A stretch of 17,809 nt of DNA, taken from the NCBI GenBank assembly GCA_958402445.1, contig CATXTO010000040.1, positions 1 to 17,809 on the forward strand, written 5' to 3'. Position 1 is the stretch's first letter. Each line of letters opens with the position of its first letter. Source of the stretch: an uncultured Eubacteriales bacterium. GTDB lineage: Bacteria > Bacillota > Clostridia > Oscillospirales > Oscillospiraceae. The position numbers and the translations under genes are program-made. Below are positions 1-6,679 of this stretch, one piece after another. The notes beneath the pieces are model-generated. The model saw only the letters and a program-made list of their open reading frames with translations, had not been told where the DNA came from and ran no database searches.

Positions 1-35
1 GCCCGCCACCCAGCAGGTCCGAGGAATTTTTCAGC

Positions 36-129
36 GGGCGACCACAGGTCGCCCCTACAGCGAGGCCCGTCGATAGATATCCGGTAGGATGGGCTGTGCT
101 CGCCTGTGGAACGGCCACAGGCCGTTTCC
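36..129. repeat. REP-like palindromic repeats, cluster A
   Basis: Seen: a perfect hairpin GGGCGACC, loop ACA, GGTCGCCC (36-54) followed by CTAC (55-58). A degenerate partner arm containing GGTAGGATGGG and GTGCTCGCC lies at about 83-103. A further palindrome GGAACGGCC, ACA, GGCCGTTTCC lies at 108-129. The first arm is the right-hand end of the repeat family found in four other intergenic clusters of this window. It lies downstream of hppA. The rest of 1-192 shows no gene. Confidence 0.7.
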
Positions 130-192
130 TATATTGCGGTTTCGAAGTTAAAAGGCCGATTTTCATAAAACCAGGTTTTTGGTCAGAAGAAT

Positions 193-221
193 GCCGCGCG
201 CCAAATGATTCGGCGCGCGGC
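193..221 (-). terminator. Stem-loop downstream of hppA, probable terminator
   Basis: A 10-bp perfect stem (GCCGCGCGCC with GGCGCGCGGC) around a 9-base loop lies 26 bases past the hppA stop codon on the minus strand. The base run after it (ATTCTTCTG in minus-strand sense) is only moderately U-rich, so efficiency is uncertain. Confidence 0.6.
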
Positions 222-247
222 GGAGAATCCAGAGAACGTATGTACGG

Positions 248-2431
248 CTAGAAGAACTTTTCCAATAGCGCCGCTAAGTTGTTGCTGGCGAAGACGGAGA
301 CCGTCACCAGGCAGACCGTGGACATGATCTTGATGAAGATGTCCAGACAGGGCCCCACAGTGTCCTTCAGGGGATCGCCCACGGTATCGCCTACAATCGC
401 CGCGTCGTGGGCCGGGCTGCCCTTGGCATGCCCGGCAATGGCGCCGGTTTCGATGTACTTTTTCCCATTATCCCAAGCACCGCCGGCATTGCCGGTAAAA
501 ATAGCGATCATAATGGCGCAGACGGTGGAGCCGATGATGAGACCGCCCACGAACCTGGGCCCAAACAGGAAGCCGCAGGCCACGGGAACCACAACAGCCA
601 GCAGGGAGGGAAGCTTCATCTCCCCGATGGCGCCCCGGGAGGAGATCTCAATACAGGTTTTATAATCGGGGGTGGCTGCGCCGGTGAGAATGCCGGGGAT
701 CTCCCGGAACTGCCGCCGGACCTCGTCCACCATCTTCCGGGCCGCCTTAGCCACGGCCTCAATGAGCATGCCGGAGAACAGGAAGGGCAGCGCGCCGCCC
801 ACGATCACGCCGGCCAGAGTCATGGGCTCGATGACGTTGAGAATGAGGTCCGTAGAGAAATCGTTGTAGGAGTACAGATAGGAAATCATAAGGGCCAGTG
901 CGGCAAGCGCCCCGGAGCCGATGGCAAAGCCCTTGCCGATGGCCGCGGTGGTATTGCCCACGGAGTCCAGGGTGTCTGTGATGCGCCGGACCTCTGGCTC
1001 CAGGTGGGACATCTCCGCAATGCCGCCTGCGTTGTCCGCGATAGGGCCGTAGGTGTCCACAGAGACCGTGGCGGTGACGAAGGACAGCATGCCCATGGCG
1101 GCCATGGCCACGCCGTACATGCCGGACACGCTGTACGAGACGATGATGCCGGCGCCCAGGATGACGCAGGGGGCCATGCAGCTCTTCATGCCCAGGGCCA
1201 AGCCCTGGGTGATGGTCAGGGCGGGTCCCTCCACAGAGGCCTGCGCCAGCCGCTTGGTAGGCCGGTAGTCCGCGGAGGTGTAATGCTCCGCGATCATGCC
1301 GATTAAAACGCCGGAGACCACGCCGATGGCCGCCGCGATCCACGGGGACAGGAAGCCTGCGGAGAAGCCCGCCGCATTGCGCAGCAGATCGGCGTCGAAG
1401 CTCCGGAACGCCAGCCAAGCCACCCCCAGACCCAGGAGAATGGTGGAAGCGGAGGCCACGTAGGTGGCGCCGTTGAGGTCCTTGTGAGGGTCGTTGGACA
1501 TTTTTCGTTTGAACAGCAGGGAGGCGATGCCCACGCAGCAGGCTAGCAGGCCGATCGCCACGAAAATCATGGGAAACAGCACCATTTGCTGGAGCAGCTC
1601 CCGGGACATGCCGGTGCCCTCGGCCAGGGATTTGGAGAACATGTGGTAGGCTAAAATCACGCCGGAGGCGATGGCGCCCACAAAGCTCTCCAGCAGGTCG
1701 GAGCCCAGTCCGGCCACGTCGCCCACGTTGTCGCCCACGTTGTCCGCGATGGTGGCAGGATTCCGGGGGTCGTCCTCTGGAATGTGGGCCTCGGTTTTGC
1801 CCACCAGGTCCGCGCCCATATCCGCGGCCTTGGTGTAAATGCCGCCGCCCACCCGGTTGAACATGGCCACCAGGGAGCAACCCAGGGCGTACCCGGACAG
1901 GGTCATAGTAAAAGGATTGAAGGTAAGGCCCAAAAGATTGGTATAGGACGCCTCCGTGACGGCGGCCTGGCCCATACAGATACCGAAGATCAGATAAACC
2001 AGGAACAGCCCCAGCAGCGCGAAGCCGCCCACGCACAGGCCCATGACGGAGCCGCCCTGAAAGGCGACCTTCACCGTTTGACCGATGTCCTTGGTCAGCC
2101 GGGCCCGGTTGGCCACGCGGACGTTGGCGTAGGTGGCGATTTTCATCCCTACGAGCCCCGCGCAGCCGGATAAAATGGAGCCCAGGATCAGGGCAACCGC
2201 CGCGTGCCAGGTGGTGATGACAGCCAGAACCACGGCCACCACGGCCACCACAGTGTAGAGCACCTTGTACTCATACCGGAGGAAGGCGTTGGCGCCCACA
2301 CGGATTGCAGAGGCGATTTCCTGCATTTTTTCCGTGCCCTCGGGCATTCTTTTCACAGAGGTGAAATTGAACGCGGCAAAGGCCAGGGCCAACAGGGATG
2401 CGAACAGGGTCAGAAGTACGATCCAATTCAT
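248..2431 (-). CDS. hppA: Membrane-bound K+-stimulated pyrophosphatase, probable Na+ pump
   Basis: This enzyme hydrolyses cytoplasmic pyrophosphate and uses the energy to pump Na+ and/or H+ out across the membrane. The 727-residue product is of usual family length and is made of many hydrophobic helices. Signature motifs are present: DMGADLVGK at 204-212, EDDPRNPATIADNVGDNVGD at 219-238 (pyrophosphate/Mg2+ binding), NAGGAWDNGKKYIE at 648-661 and GDTVGDPLKDTVGP at 681-694. GNTTAAIGKG at 492-501 carries Ala where K+-independent enzymes have Lys, which places it in the K+-dependent group; these in anaerobic Clostridia are usually Na+ pumps (family knowledge). The start follows AAAGGGAGTG at good spacing. 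It is monocistronic, with its own promoter and a downstream stem-loop. Which ion is pumped cannot be proven here. Confidence 0.97.
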   Translation of the reverse strand: MNWIVLLTLFASLLALAFAAFNFTSVKRMPEGTEKMQEIASAIRVGANAFLRYEYKVLYTVVAVVAVVLAVITTWHAAVALILGSILSGCAGLVGMKIATYANVRVANRARLTKDIGQTVKVAFQGGSVMGLCVGGFALLGLFLVYLIFGICMGQAAVTEASYTNLLGLTFNPFTMTLSGYALGCSLVAMFNRVGGGIYTKAADMGADLVGKTEAHIPEDDPRNPATIADNVGDNVGDVAGLGSDLLESFVGAIASGVILAYHMFSKSLAEGTGMSRELLQQMVLFPMIFVAIGLLACCVGIASLLFKRKMSNDPHKDLNGATYVASASTILLGLGVAWLAFRSFDADLLRNAAGFSAGFLSPWIAAAIGVVSGVLIGMIAEHYTSADYRPTKRLAQASVEGPALTITQGLALGMKSCMAPCVILGAGIIVSYSVSGMYGVAMAAMGMLSFVTATVSVDTYGPIADNAGGIAEMSHLEPEVRRITDTLDSVGNTTAAIGKGFAIGSGALAALALMISYLYSYNDFSTDLILNVIEPMTLAGVIVGGALPFLFSGMLIEAVAKAARKMVDEVRRQFREIPGILTGAATPDYKTCIEISSRGAIGEMKLPSLLAVVVPVACGFLFGPRFVGGLIIGSTVCAIMIAIFTGNAGGAWDNGKKYIETGAIAGHAKGSPAHDAAIVGDTVGDPLKDTVGPCLDIFIKIMSTVCLVTVSVFASNNLAALLEKFF

Positions 2432-2465
2432 GTTTATAACACTCCCTTTTTTTCACTCGAATTTC

Positions 2466-2494
2466 ATCATACCGGCAATGGGTGAATTTGTCAA
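2466..2494 (-). promoter_or_regulatory. Strong sigma-A type promoter of hppA
   Basis: In minus-strand sense the -35 is TTGACA (2489-2494, 6/6), the spacer is 17 bases and the -10 is TATGAT (2466-2471, 5/6), about 35 bases upstream of the hppA start. A second TTGACA lies 15 bases further upstream (2504-2509). GAATTTGTCAA (2484-2494), which covers the -35, is repeated as a perfect inverted copy at 2521-2531, so a regulator could act here. Confidence 0.85.
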
Positions 2495-2581
2495 GTATGG
2501 GCTGTCAAGACATGGTGTTTTTGACAAATTCTACAAAAGACTCCTGAATGAAGCCCCGTAGAGGCCTATTTTAAACCCCGG

Positions 2582-2611
2582 TTGGTCGATCAGACTGGTA
2601 ATTTTTATAAA
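2582..2611 (+). promoter_or_regulatory. Possible weak promoter reading toward the orphan terminator
   Basis: TTGGTC (2582-2587), an 18-base spacer and TATAAA (2606-2611). The -10 is good but the -35 matches only three bases. It is noted because a clear intrinsic terminator with no upstream gene on this strand follows 22 bases later. Together they could define a very short RNA of about 50 bases. Chance occurrence is quite possible. Confidence 0.25.
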
Positions 2612-2632
2612 AGAACCCACAACCAGACAAAG

Positions 2633-2669
2633 GCCCCGCCCCGCGGATTCTCCGCAGGACGGGGCTTTT
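2633..2669 (+). terminator. Intrinsic terminator with no obvious upstream gene on its strand
   Basis: The stem GCCCCG (2633-2638) pairs with CGGGGC (2660-2665). The helix continues through CC/GG and GCGGA/TCCGC, with two C/A mismatches, to a TTC loop, and is followed by TTTT. The U-run is on the plus strand, yet 2432-2633 holds no plus-strand gene. On the minus strand it lies downstream of the 39-codon gene at 2817-2936 and could serve as its terminator, with a weaker U-run. Confidence 0.65.
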
Positions 2670-2742
2670 AATTGGGCGGATGGAAGGAGCGATCCCGGCA
2701 TAGGGCAGGTTATCCCCGATGGGGCGGTTCAGGCAGGACAAT

Positions 2743-2792
2743 GCCGCCCCGTTCCAGCCAGCGGCAATGGTCCGCAGCGCTGGAACGGCGGC
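2743..2792. other. Large imperfect stem-loop in intergenic DNA
   Basis: GCCGCC (2743-2748) and GTTCCAGC (2751-2758), separated by a CC bulge, pair with GCTGGAAC (2779-2786) and GGCGGC (2787-2792). A nested GCGG/CCGC stem lies in the loop. An 11-base direct repeat GCGGCAATGGT occurs at 2761-2771 and 2788-2798. It lies 25 bases past the stop of the small gene at 2817-2936 and has no U-run. Role unknown. Confidence 0.5.
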
Positions 2793-2816
2793 AATGGTAG
2801 CAGCGCACGGAGCCTT

Positions 2817-2936
2817 TTACAACTCGTTCCGGCGATGGTTCTCGCCGCGGCTGCCGGGAACGGAGCCGTGGATAACCGGCACCTTGGGGTCCGCCGCTTC
2901 CCAGGGAATGGGCTCTTTCTTTTCTTCGTCTTTCAT
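2817..2936 (-). CDS. Small charged protein of 39 residues, unknown function
   Basis: This short gene is supported by an AGGAGG ribosome site with eight bases between GGAGG and the ATG on the minus strand. The frame reads MKDEEKKEPIPWEAADPKV, then PVIHGSVPGSRGENHRRNEL, then TAA. The N-terminus is strongly charged (KDEEKK), the middle is proline-rich, and the C-terminus is basic and polar. There is no signal peptide or membrane segment. Codon use (GCG GCG, GGC, CCC, CGC) resembles the neighbouring genes. It is followed by a large stem-loop and, further on, a terminator. I do not recognise a family. A TATAAAAT-like -10 lies about 55 bases upstream without a good -35. Confidence 0.6.
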   Translation of the reverse strand: MKDEEKKEPIPWEAADPKVPVIHGSVPGSRGENHRRNEL

Positions 2937-3093
2937 GAATGCAGCCTCCTACTTTGTGTAGATGAGCATAGGTTGCGGAAAAAGACGAATTTTATACAAG
3001 GTTTGCCGCATGAGAATGAGCGGGCGCAAAAAGAAAGACGTTGAAATGATTTTGCACGCAAACGGGGTGCGGTTGTGACTTGAGGGGTATGGG

Positions 3094-3313
3094 GAACGAC
3101 CTGTGGTCGCCCGCGGGCGTGCAAAGCACGCCCCTACAAAAAGTTTATCGATGGTGCGACTGCAGGGGCGGCCTGCGGCCGCCCGTATCTCCCCGCCCCG
3201 GGCGCCTTCCAAAAAAGAGAGTGGCGGGCGAGCGCAGCTCGCCCCTACGTGCGGCCGGCATAAGGGCGTAGGGGCGACCTGTGGTCGCCCGCGGGCGTGC
3301 AAAGCGCCTCTAC
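3094..3313. repeat. REP-like palindromic repeats, cluster B
   Basis: Seen: ACGACC TGT GGTCGCCC (from about 3096); GGGCGTGC AAA GCACGCCC followed by CTAC (3115-3137); a GGGCGGCC TGC GGCCGCCC palindrome near 3166-3184; GGGCGAGC GCA GCTCGCCC (3226-3244) followed by CTAC. A 46-bp composite element at 3268-3313 starts GTAG GGGCGACC TGT GGTCGCCC and ends with a degenerate GGGCGTGC AAA GC arm and CTAC. The first and last composites share the same order of hairpins. The stretch 2937-3375 holds no supported gene. Confidence 0.75.
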
Positions 3314-3375
3314 GGGGGCGGTCCAATTTAAGGGTGTAGGGGCGCCCAGGCGGGTTGTGGACAGGCCGGGCGGAG

Positions 3376-3858
3376 TCACCCCTGGAAAATGGGCAGGCTC
3401 AGGGGCGCGGCGGAACAGATAAACAGGGCGCTTCCATAAAGACCCGCCAGCATAATCAGCACGCCGGCCAGCCGCTCAATCCGGGCGTTTCTTTGGAGAC
3501 GGCTCAGCAGATAAAACCCCAGCGCGAGAATCAATAGGTACAAAATGATGTCGAAGGCAAGGCTTACAATGCTGAAGCCATAACGGGCGGGATAGTATAC
3601 GCCCAGAAGCGCGGCTGGCATGATCAGCAACGCCCCAGCGCTGGCGCCCCAGAAGGCGGCTGGGCTTTCGGCCCGGAATTGCAGGGGAACGCAAACAACT
3701 AAAAAGGGCCAGTAGAGCAGCTTCAGGTGCTCCCACACGCTCTCGTTGACCGGGGCGAAAAGCCCTACCAGAGGCTGGGGACACCAGGTGTAGAGGAAAT
3801 GCAGGGCTGCGCCCAGCAGGGCGGCACAGACAAAGCCGATTGACAGCGCCTTTTTCAT
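3376..3858 (-). CDS. Small integral membrane protein, DUF6512-like
   Basis: A 160-residue protein with about five hydrophobic segments: an N-terminal helix (residues 5-24), then about 49-63, 72-90, 97-118 and 129-150. The segment PVNESVWEHLKLLYWP (36-51), just after the first helix, is the feature by which I associate it with the DUF6512 family. The function of that family is not known to me. The ATG at 3858 is preceded by GGAGGG at proper spacing; a longer frame to 3978 lacks this. It lies downstream of the aspartokinase gene but beyond a stem-loop terminator, so co-transcription is doubtful. No clear promoter of its own was seen. Confidence 0.85.
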   Translation of the reverse strand: MKKALSIGFVCAALLGAALHFLYTWCPQPLVGLFAPVNESVWEHLKLLYWPFLVVCVPLQFRAESPAAFWGASAGALLIMPAALLGVYYPARYGFSIVSLAFDIILYLLILALGFYLLSRLQRNARIERLAGVLIMLAGLYGSALFICSAAPLSLPIFQG

Positions 3859-3925
3859 GGGTATCCCTCCTAATTGGCGACGAGGTGGATGGCGGGGGGC
3901 TGCCCGGATGAAGGCGCCTGGATAA

Positions 3926-3956
3926 AACATTTTGGCCCGCGTTGGGCGGGCCAAAA
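3926..3956 (-). terminator. Stem-loop terminator downstream of the aspartokinase gene
   Basis: An 11-bp perfect stem, TTTTGGCCCGC (3930-3940) with GCGGGCCAAAA (3946-3956), around loop GTTGG. In minus-strand sense the 3' arm ends in AAAA and is followed by TGTTTTATCC. It sits between the aspartokinase stop (4061) and the DUF6512-like start (3858). The rest of this gap shows only a REP-like remnant at 4053-4070. Confidence 0.65.
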
Positions 3957-4060
3957 ACGGCTTGATTTTTCCGACCACGCCGGCGTCCGTGTCCCCAATT
4001 TAACATATTCCACGGGGACCCCATTCATACCTGGCGCTGGGCGCGGATATACTGTAGGGG

Positions 4061-4801
4061 CTATGTCCCACTGCCTTCTGCACAGACGATAGTGCCGGAT
4101 TGGCCGGTGAACGAGGACAAAACCTCAATGGCCAGTCCATGGCGCTGCGCCAGCTCCACGGATCGGTCATGCAAAACCTGCGCGCCTCCGGCAATAAGCC
4201 GGCGCATCTTCTCATAGGAAATCCAATCAAATTTAATCGCGTCCGGATAAATTCTCGGGTCCCGGTCATAGACCCCGTCGACATCGGTGTAGATTTGGCA
4301 CAGATCGGCGTGGAGGAACACGGCCAGCGCCACCGCCGTAGTATCGGAACCGCCGCGGCCCAGAGTCGTCACGTCGCCGTTGGCGCTGACGCCTTGAAAG
4401 CCGGCCACCAGGACGATTTTGCCCCGGTCCAGCTCCTGCAGGATCCGGTCGTTGCTCAGCCCCAGGACCCGGGCGTTGCCGTGGGTGTCGTCGGTGCGAA
4501 CGCCCGCCTGCCACCCCGCCAGGGAGACAACCTGGTAACCCATAGACTGGATGGCCATAGCCAGCAGCCCTGCGGAGATCAGCTCCCCGGTGGCCAGGTA
4601 CGCATCCATTTCCCGAGCCGTGACCCTGGGATTGATAGAGACTGCCTGGGCGATCATATCATCCGTGGTTCGGCCTTGCGCGGAGACCACGGCCACCACC
4701 CGGCTGCCCCGCTTTGCCGCTTGGGTGATGATTTTTGCCGCGGCGAGAATCCGCTCCCGGTTGGACAGAGAGGTCCCTCCAAATTTTTGCACGATCAGCA
4801 T
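4061..4801 (-). CDS. Aspartokinase catalytic domain only (no ACT domains)
   Basis: Aspartokinase phosphorylates L-aspartate with ATP, the first step toward lysine, threonine, methionine and diaminopimelate. The 246-residue product has the hallmark KFGGTS at 6-11, GRGGSDTTA at 148-156, YTDVDGVYDRDPR at 171-183 and the terminal GGAQVLHDRSVELA segment at 205-218, so the amino-acid-kinase domain is complete. It then stops at residue 246, where usual aspartokinases (about 400 residues or more) continue into two ACT regulatory domains. The 200 bases downstream encode no ACT domain, so this is not a simple frameshift. The start follows GGAGGTGA. A terminator separates it from the alcohol dehydrogenase upstream. 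A stand-alone ACT protein lies two genes upstream. Allosteric control is therefore absent or supplied in trans (inference). Confidence 0.88.
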   Translation of the reverse strand: MLIVQKFGGTSLSNRERILAAAKIITQAAKRGSRVVAVVSAQGRTTDDMIAQAVSINPRVTAREMDAYLATGELISAGLLAMAIQSMGYQVVSLAGWQAGVRTDDTHGNARVLGLSNDRILQELDRGKIVLVAGFQGVSANGDVTTLGRGGSDTTAVALAVFLHADLCQIYTDVDGVYDRDPRIYPDAIKFDWISYEKMRRLIAGGAQVLHDRSVELAQRHGLAIEVLSSFTGQSGTIVCAEGSGT

Positions 4802-4815
4802 GGTATCACCTCCAT

Positions 4816-4836
4816 GAGGCGCCGAACCGGCGTCTC
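4816..4836 (-). promoter_or_regulatory. Hairpin in the aspartokinase leader
   Basis: GAGGCGCCG (4816-4824) and CGGCGTCTC (4828-4836) pair, with one A/C mismatch, around a 3-base loop. The hairpin lies immediately upstream of the GGAGGTGA ribosome site. No convincing promoter was found between it and the terminator at 4883-4930; TAAGAT preceded by TTCGCC at 18 bases is a poor candidate. The hairpin could affect translation or be incidental. Confidence 0.3.
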
Positions 4837-4882
4837 AAGGCATCTTATGCAGCGGGGAACAATTTGGCGAATTTGGAACGTT

Positions 4883-4930
4883 GAAAAAACGCCCGCCGGG
4901 CTCACCGCAATGGGCAAGCCCGGCGGGCGG
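4883..4930 (-). terminator. Intrinsic terminator after the iron alcohol dehydrogenase
   Basis: In minus-strand sense CGCCCGCCGGGCT pairs with AGCCCGGCGGGCG around a loop of about 14 bases and is followed by TTTTTTC (plus positions 4883-4889). This is a textbook rho-independent terminator 13 bases past the dehydrogenase stop codon. It implies that the aspartokinase is transcribed separately or only by readthrough. Confidence 0.9.
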
Positions 4931-4942
4931 AAGCCTCCGGGG

Positions 4943-6121
4943 TCAATGACTGGCCAGCTGATAGATCGCCAGAACATCCGCGTAGGTCAGGACTTGAAAG
5001 GAGCCGATGGTCCGGCTCTTACCATAGCTGCACAGGTCCGCCAGGTCCGCCAGCACGGCGGGCTCCTGCGCCGGGATCCCCAGCTGGTCCAGCCGGACAG
5101 GCATACCCAGGGACCGGAAATAGCGTTCCGTCGCGTCAATGCCCTCCTGGGCCGCGGCCTCGTCGTCGTCCGTATTGATGTCCCAGACCCGCCTGGCGTA
5201 CTGCGCGAACCTCGCCGGATTCCGTCGCCACACAAAGCGGGCCCAGCTGGGCCATACCGCCGCCAGGCTGGCCCCGTGGGCCGCGCCAAACCGGGCGCTG
5301 AGGGGATGCCCCAACTGATGGGGGGCGAAATCCTTTTCCCCACCCAGACCGGTCAGGCCGTTGTGCGACAGGCTTCCGCACCACATGAGTTCGCTCATGG
5401 CGTGATAATCCGGCGCCTGCAGCAGCTTCCGGCCAGCCTGCAACACCACCCGCAGCAGGCTTTCCGCGATGGCGTCGGTGAGTAAGTTGTCTGTGACCGG
5501 ATTAAAATATCGGTCCAGGGTGTGCATCAGGATGTCCGTGACTCCGCAGGCCATTTGATAGGGAGGCAGGGTCAGAGCCAGCCGGGGATTCATCAGGGCG
5601 AACACCGGCCGGTTTCGCTCCGAGCTCAGCCCCCGCTTCTGCCCCACGGTCTCGTTGGTCAGGACCGCCGAGTCGCTGGTCTCGCTGCCGGCGGCGGGGA
5701 TGGTCAGCACCGCGCCCACAGGCAAGGCCTCCTTGACCGGAGCCGCGCCGGACCAGAGCTTCCAGAGCGCAACGTCCGGCTGCTTCGCTCCATGGGCGAT
5801 GGCTTTGCCCGTGTCAATGGCGGAGCCGCCGCCCACAGCCAGAACAAAGTCCGCCTCTGCTTCCCGGGCCAGGGCCGCGCCCGCCTCCGCATGGGCCAAG
5901 GTGGGGTTGGGCTGCGCTCCGCCAAAAGGAATCACAGGAAGTCCGGCTTCCAAAAGGCAAGCCTGTAGCCGATCCAGCAGGCCGCTGCGCACAGCGCTGC
6001 CGCCTCCGTAAACCAAGAGGACCCGCCGCGCGCCCAGATCCCGGATCAACCGCCCCGCCTGCAGTTCCGCATTTTCCCCGAAGACCACGCGGGTGGGGGC
6101 ATAGAAGGTAAAATCCCGCAT
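4943..6121 (-). CDS. Iron-containing alcohol dehydrogenase (butanol-dehydrogenase type)
   Basis: NAD(P)H-dependent group III alcohol dehydrogenase, probably reducing aldehydes in fermentation; the substrate cannot be read from the sequence. The 392-residue length is normal. The nucleotide-binding YGGGS (38-42) and VGGGSAIDTGKA (96-107) are present. The metal ligands fit D196 and H200 (TDILMH), H268 (FAPHQLGH) and H282 (AAHG), so the active site looks intact. The gene starts seven bases after the stop of the upstream ACT gene, with only a weak ribosome site, so translation is probably coupled and the two form an operon. A strong terminator follows. In other Firmicutes the PheB-type ACT gene is often followed by homoserine dehydrogenase; here this dehydrogenase takes that position. 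Confidence 0.93.
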   Translation of the reverse strand: MRDFTFYAPTRVVFGENAELQAGRLIRDLGARRVLLVYGGGSAVRSGLLDRLQACLLEAGLPVIPFGGAQPNPTLAHAEAGAALAREAEADFVLAVGGGSAIDTGKAIAHGAKQPDVALWKLWSGAAPVKEALPVGAVLTIPAAGSETSDSAVLTNETVGQKRGLSSERNRPVFALMNPRLALTLPPYQMACGVTDILMHTLDRYFNPVTDNLLTDAIAESLLRVVLQAGRKLLQAPDYHAMSELMWCGSLSHNGLTGLGGEKDFAPHQLGHPLSARFGAAHGASLAAVWPSWARFVWRRNPARFAQYARRVWDINTDDDEAAAQEGIDATERYFRSLGMPVRLDQLGIPAQEPAVLADLADLCSYGKSRTIGSFQVLTYADVLAIYQLASH

Positions 6122-6128
6122 ATCCCGG

Positions 6129-6569
6129 TTACCCGGCCAAAATTTCCGCCTTGACCACCCCGGTCATAGAGCCCAGGTGCCGCAGTAGCTCCTCCAGGGA
6201 GATCTGCAAATTGTTGGTTTCCGCGGAGATGGTGACCATGGCGCAGCCATTGGTTGGAATTGTTTGGTTGATGGTCAGTATATTTGCGCCCCATTGGGCA
6301 AAAATGGTTAATAGGGAGGACAAAACGCCGGTCTCGTCGTGCAGGGTCAGCTGGAAGGTGATAATCCGGCCGGCCATCAGATTCTGGAAGGGGAGAATGG
6401 AGTCCCGGTACTTATAAAAAGCGCTGCGGCTGATACCGGCCAACCGGGTCGCGTCATTCACGGTGGATGCCTCTCCGGTGTCTAGCAGACGTTTTGCCTC
6501 GGCGACCTTCAGAAAAACCTCGGGAAGGGCGACCGACTCGATGATATAGTACTTTGGGTTGTTTGCCAT
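6129..6569 (-). CDS. ACT-domain protein with N-terminal HTH (PheB/UPF0735 type)
   Basis: A 146-residue protein counted from the ATG at 6569, which is preceded by AGGAGG; the longer frame to 6632 lacks such a site. Residues 36-58 (TVNDATRLAGISRSAFYKYR) form a helix-turn-helix. Residues 69-145 form an ACT domain beginning ITFQLTLHDETGVLSSLL, with conserved Gly-Val after the first strand and AQWGANILTINQT at 91-103. ACT domains bind amino acids, so this is probably an amino-acid-sensing regulator (family knowledge; ligand unknown). It is the first gene of an operon with the alcohol dehydrogenase and lies two genes from an aspartokinase that lacks ACT domains. It is divergent from ytvI. Confidence 0.9.
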   Translation of the reverse strand: MANNPKYYIIESVALPEVFLKVAEAKRLLDTGEASTVNDATRLAGISRSAFYKYRDSILPFQNLMAGRIITFQLTLHDETGVLSSLLTIFAQWGANILTINQTIPTNGCAMVTISAETNNLQISLEELLRHLGSMTGVVKAEILAG

Positions 6570-6602
6570 GGGGCATCCTCCTATTGACAAATTCACTGAT
6601 TT

Positions 6603-6650
6603 TGCGGGATTCCCGCACAGACATTGTAGCATATTTTAGAGAAAAAGCAA
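6603..6650 (-). promoter_or_regulatory. Promoter of the ACT gene with a palindrome at the start point
   Basis: In minus-strand sense: TTGCTT (6645-6650), a 16-base spacer, TACAAT (6623-6628). A perfect palindrome, TGCGGGA T TCCCGCA (6603-6617), lies at the expected transcription start, so it could be a repressor operator or a 5' hairpin. TTGACAAATTCAC just downstream (6584-6596) matches 13 bases found around the hppA -35. No convincing promoter for the divergent ytvI gene was seen. Confidence 0.55.
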
Positions 6651-6679
6651 GCTTATTCAACATCCGGACGGGAGGAACC

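Noticed and set aside
759..2036. Long open frame on the same strand inside hppA
   Set aside because: It is an Arg/Gly/His-rich shadow frame caused by high GC; hppA is unmistakable in the other frame.
4100..5485. 461-codon plus-strand frame across the aspartokinase and alcohol dehydrogenase genes
   Set aside because: It crosses a terminator and two well-supported minus-strand genes and has no ribosome site or family features.
6628..6660. GCATATT as a sporulation sigma-E -35 upstream of ytvI
   Set aside because: No acceptable -10 lies 14-16 bases downstream. The same bases belong to the divergent ACT gene promoter.
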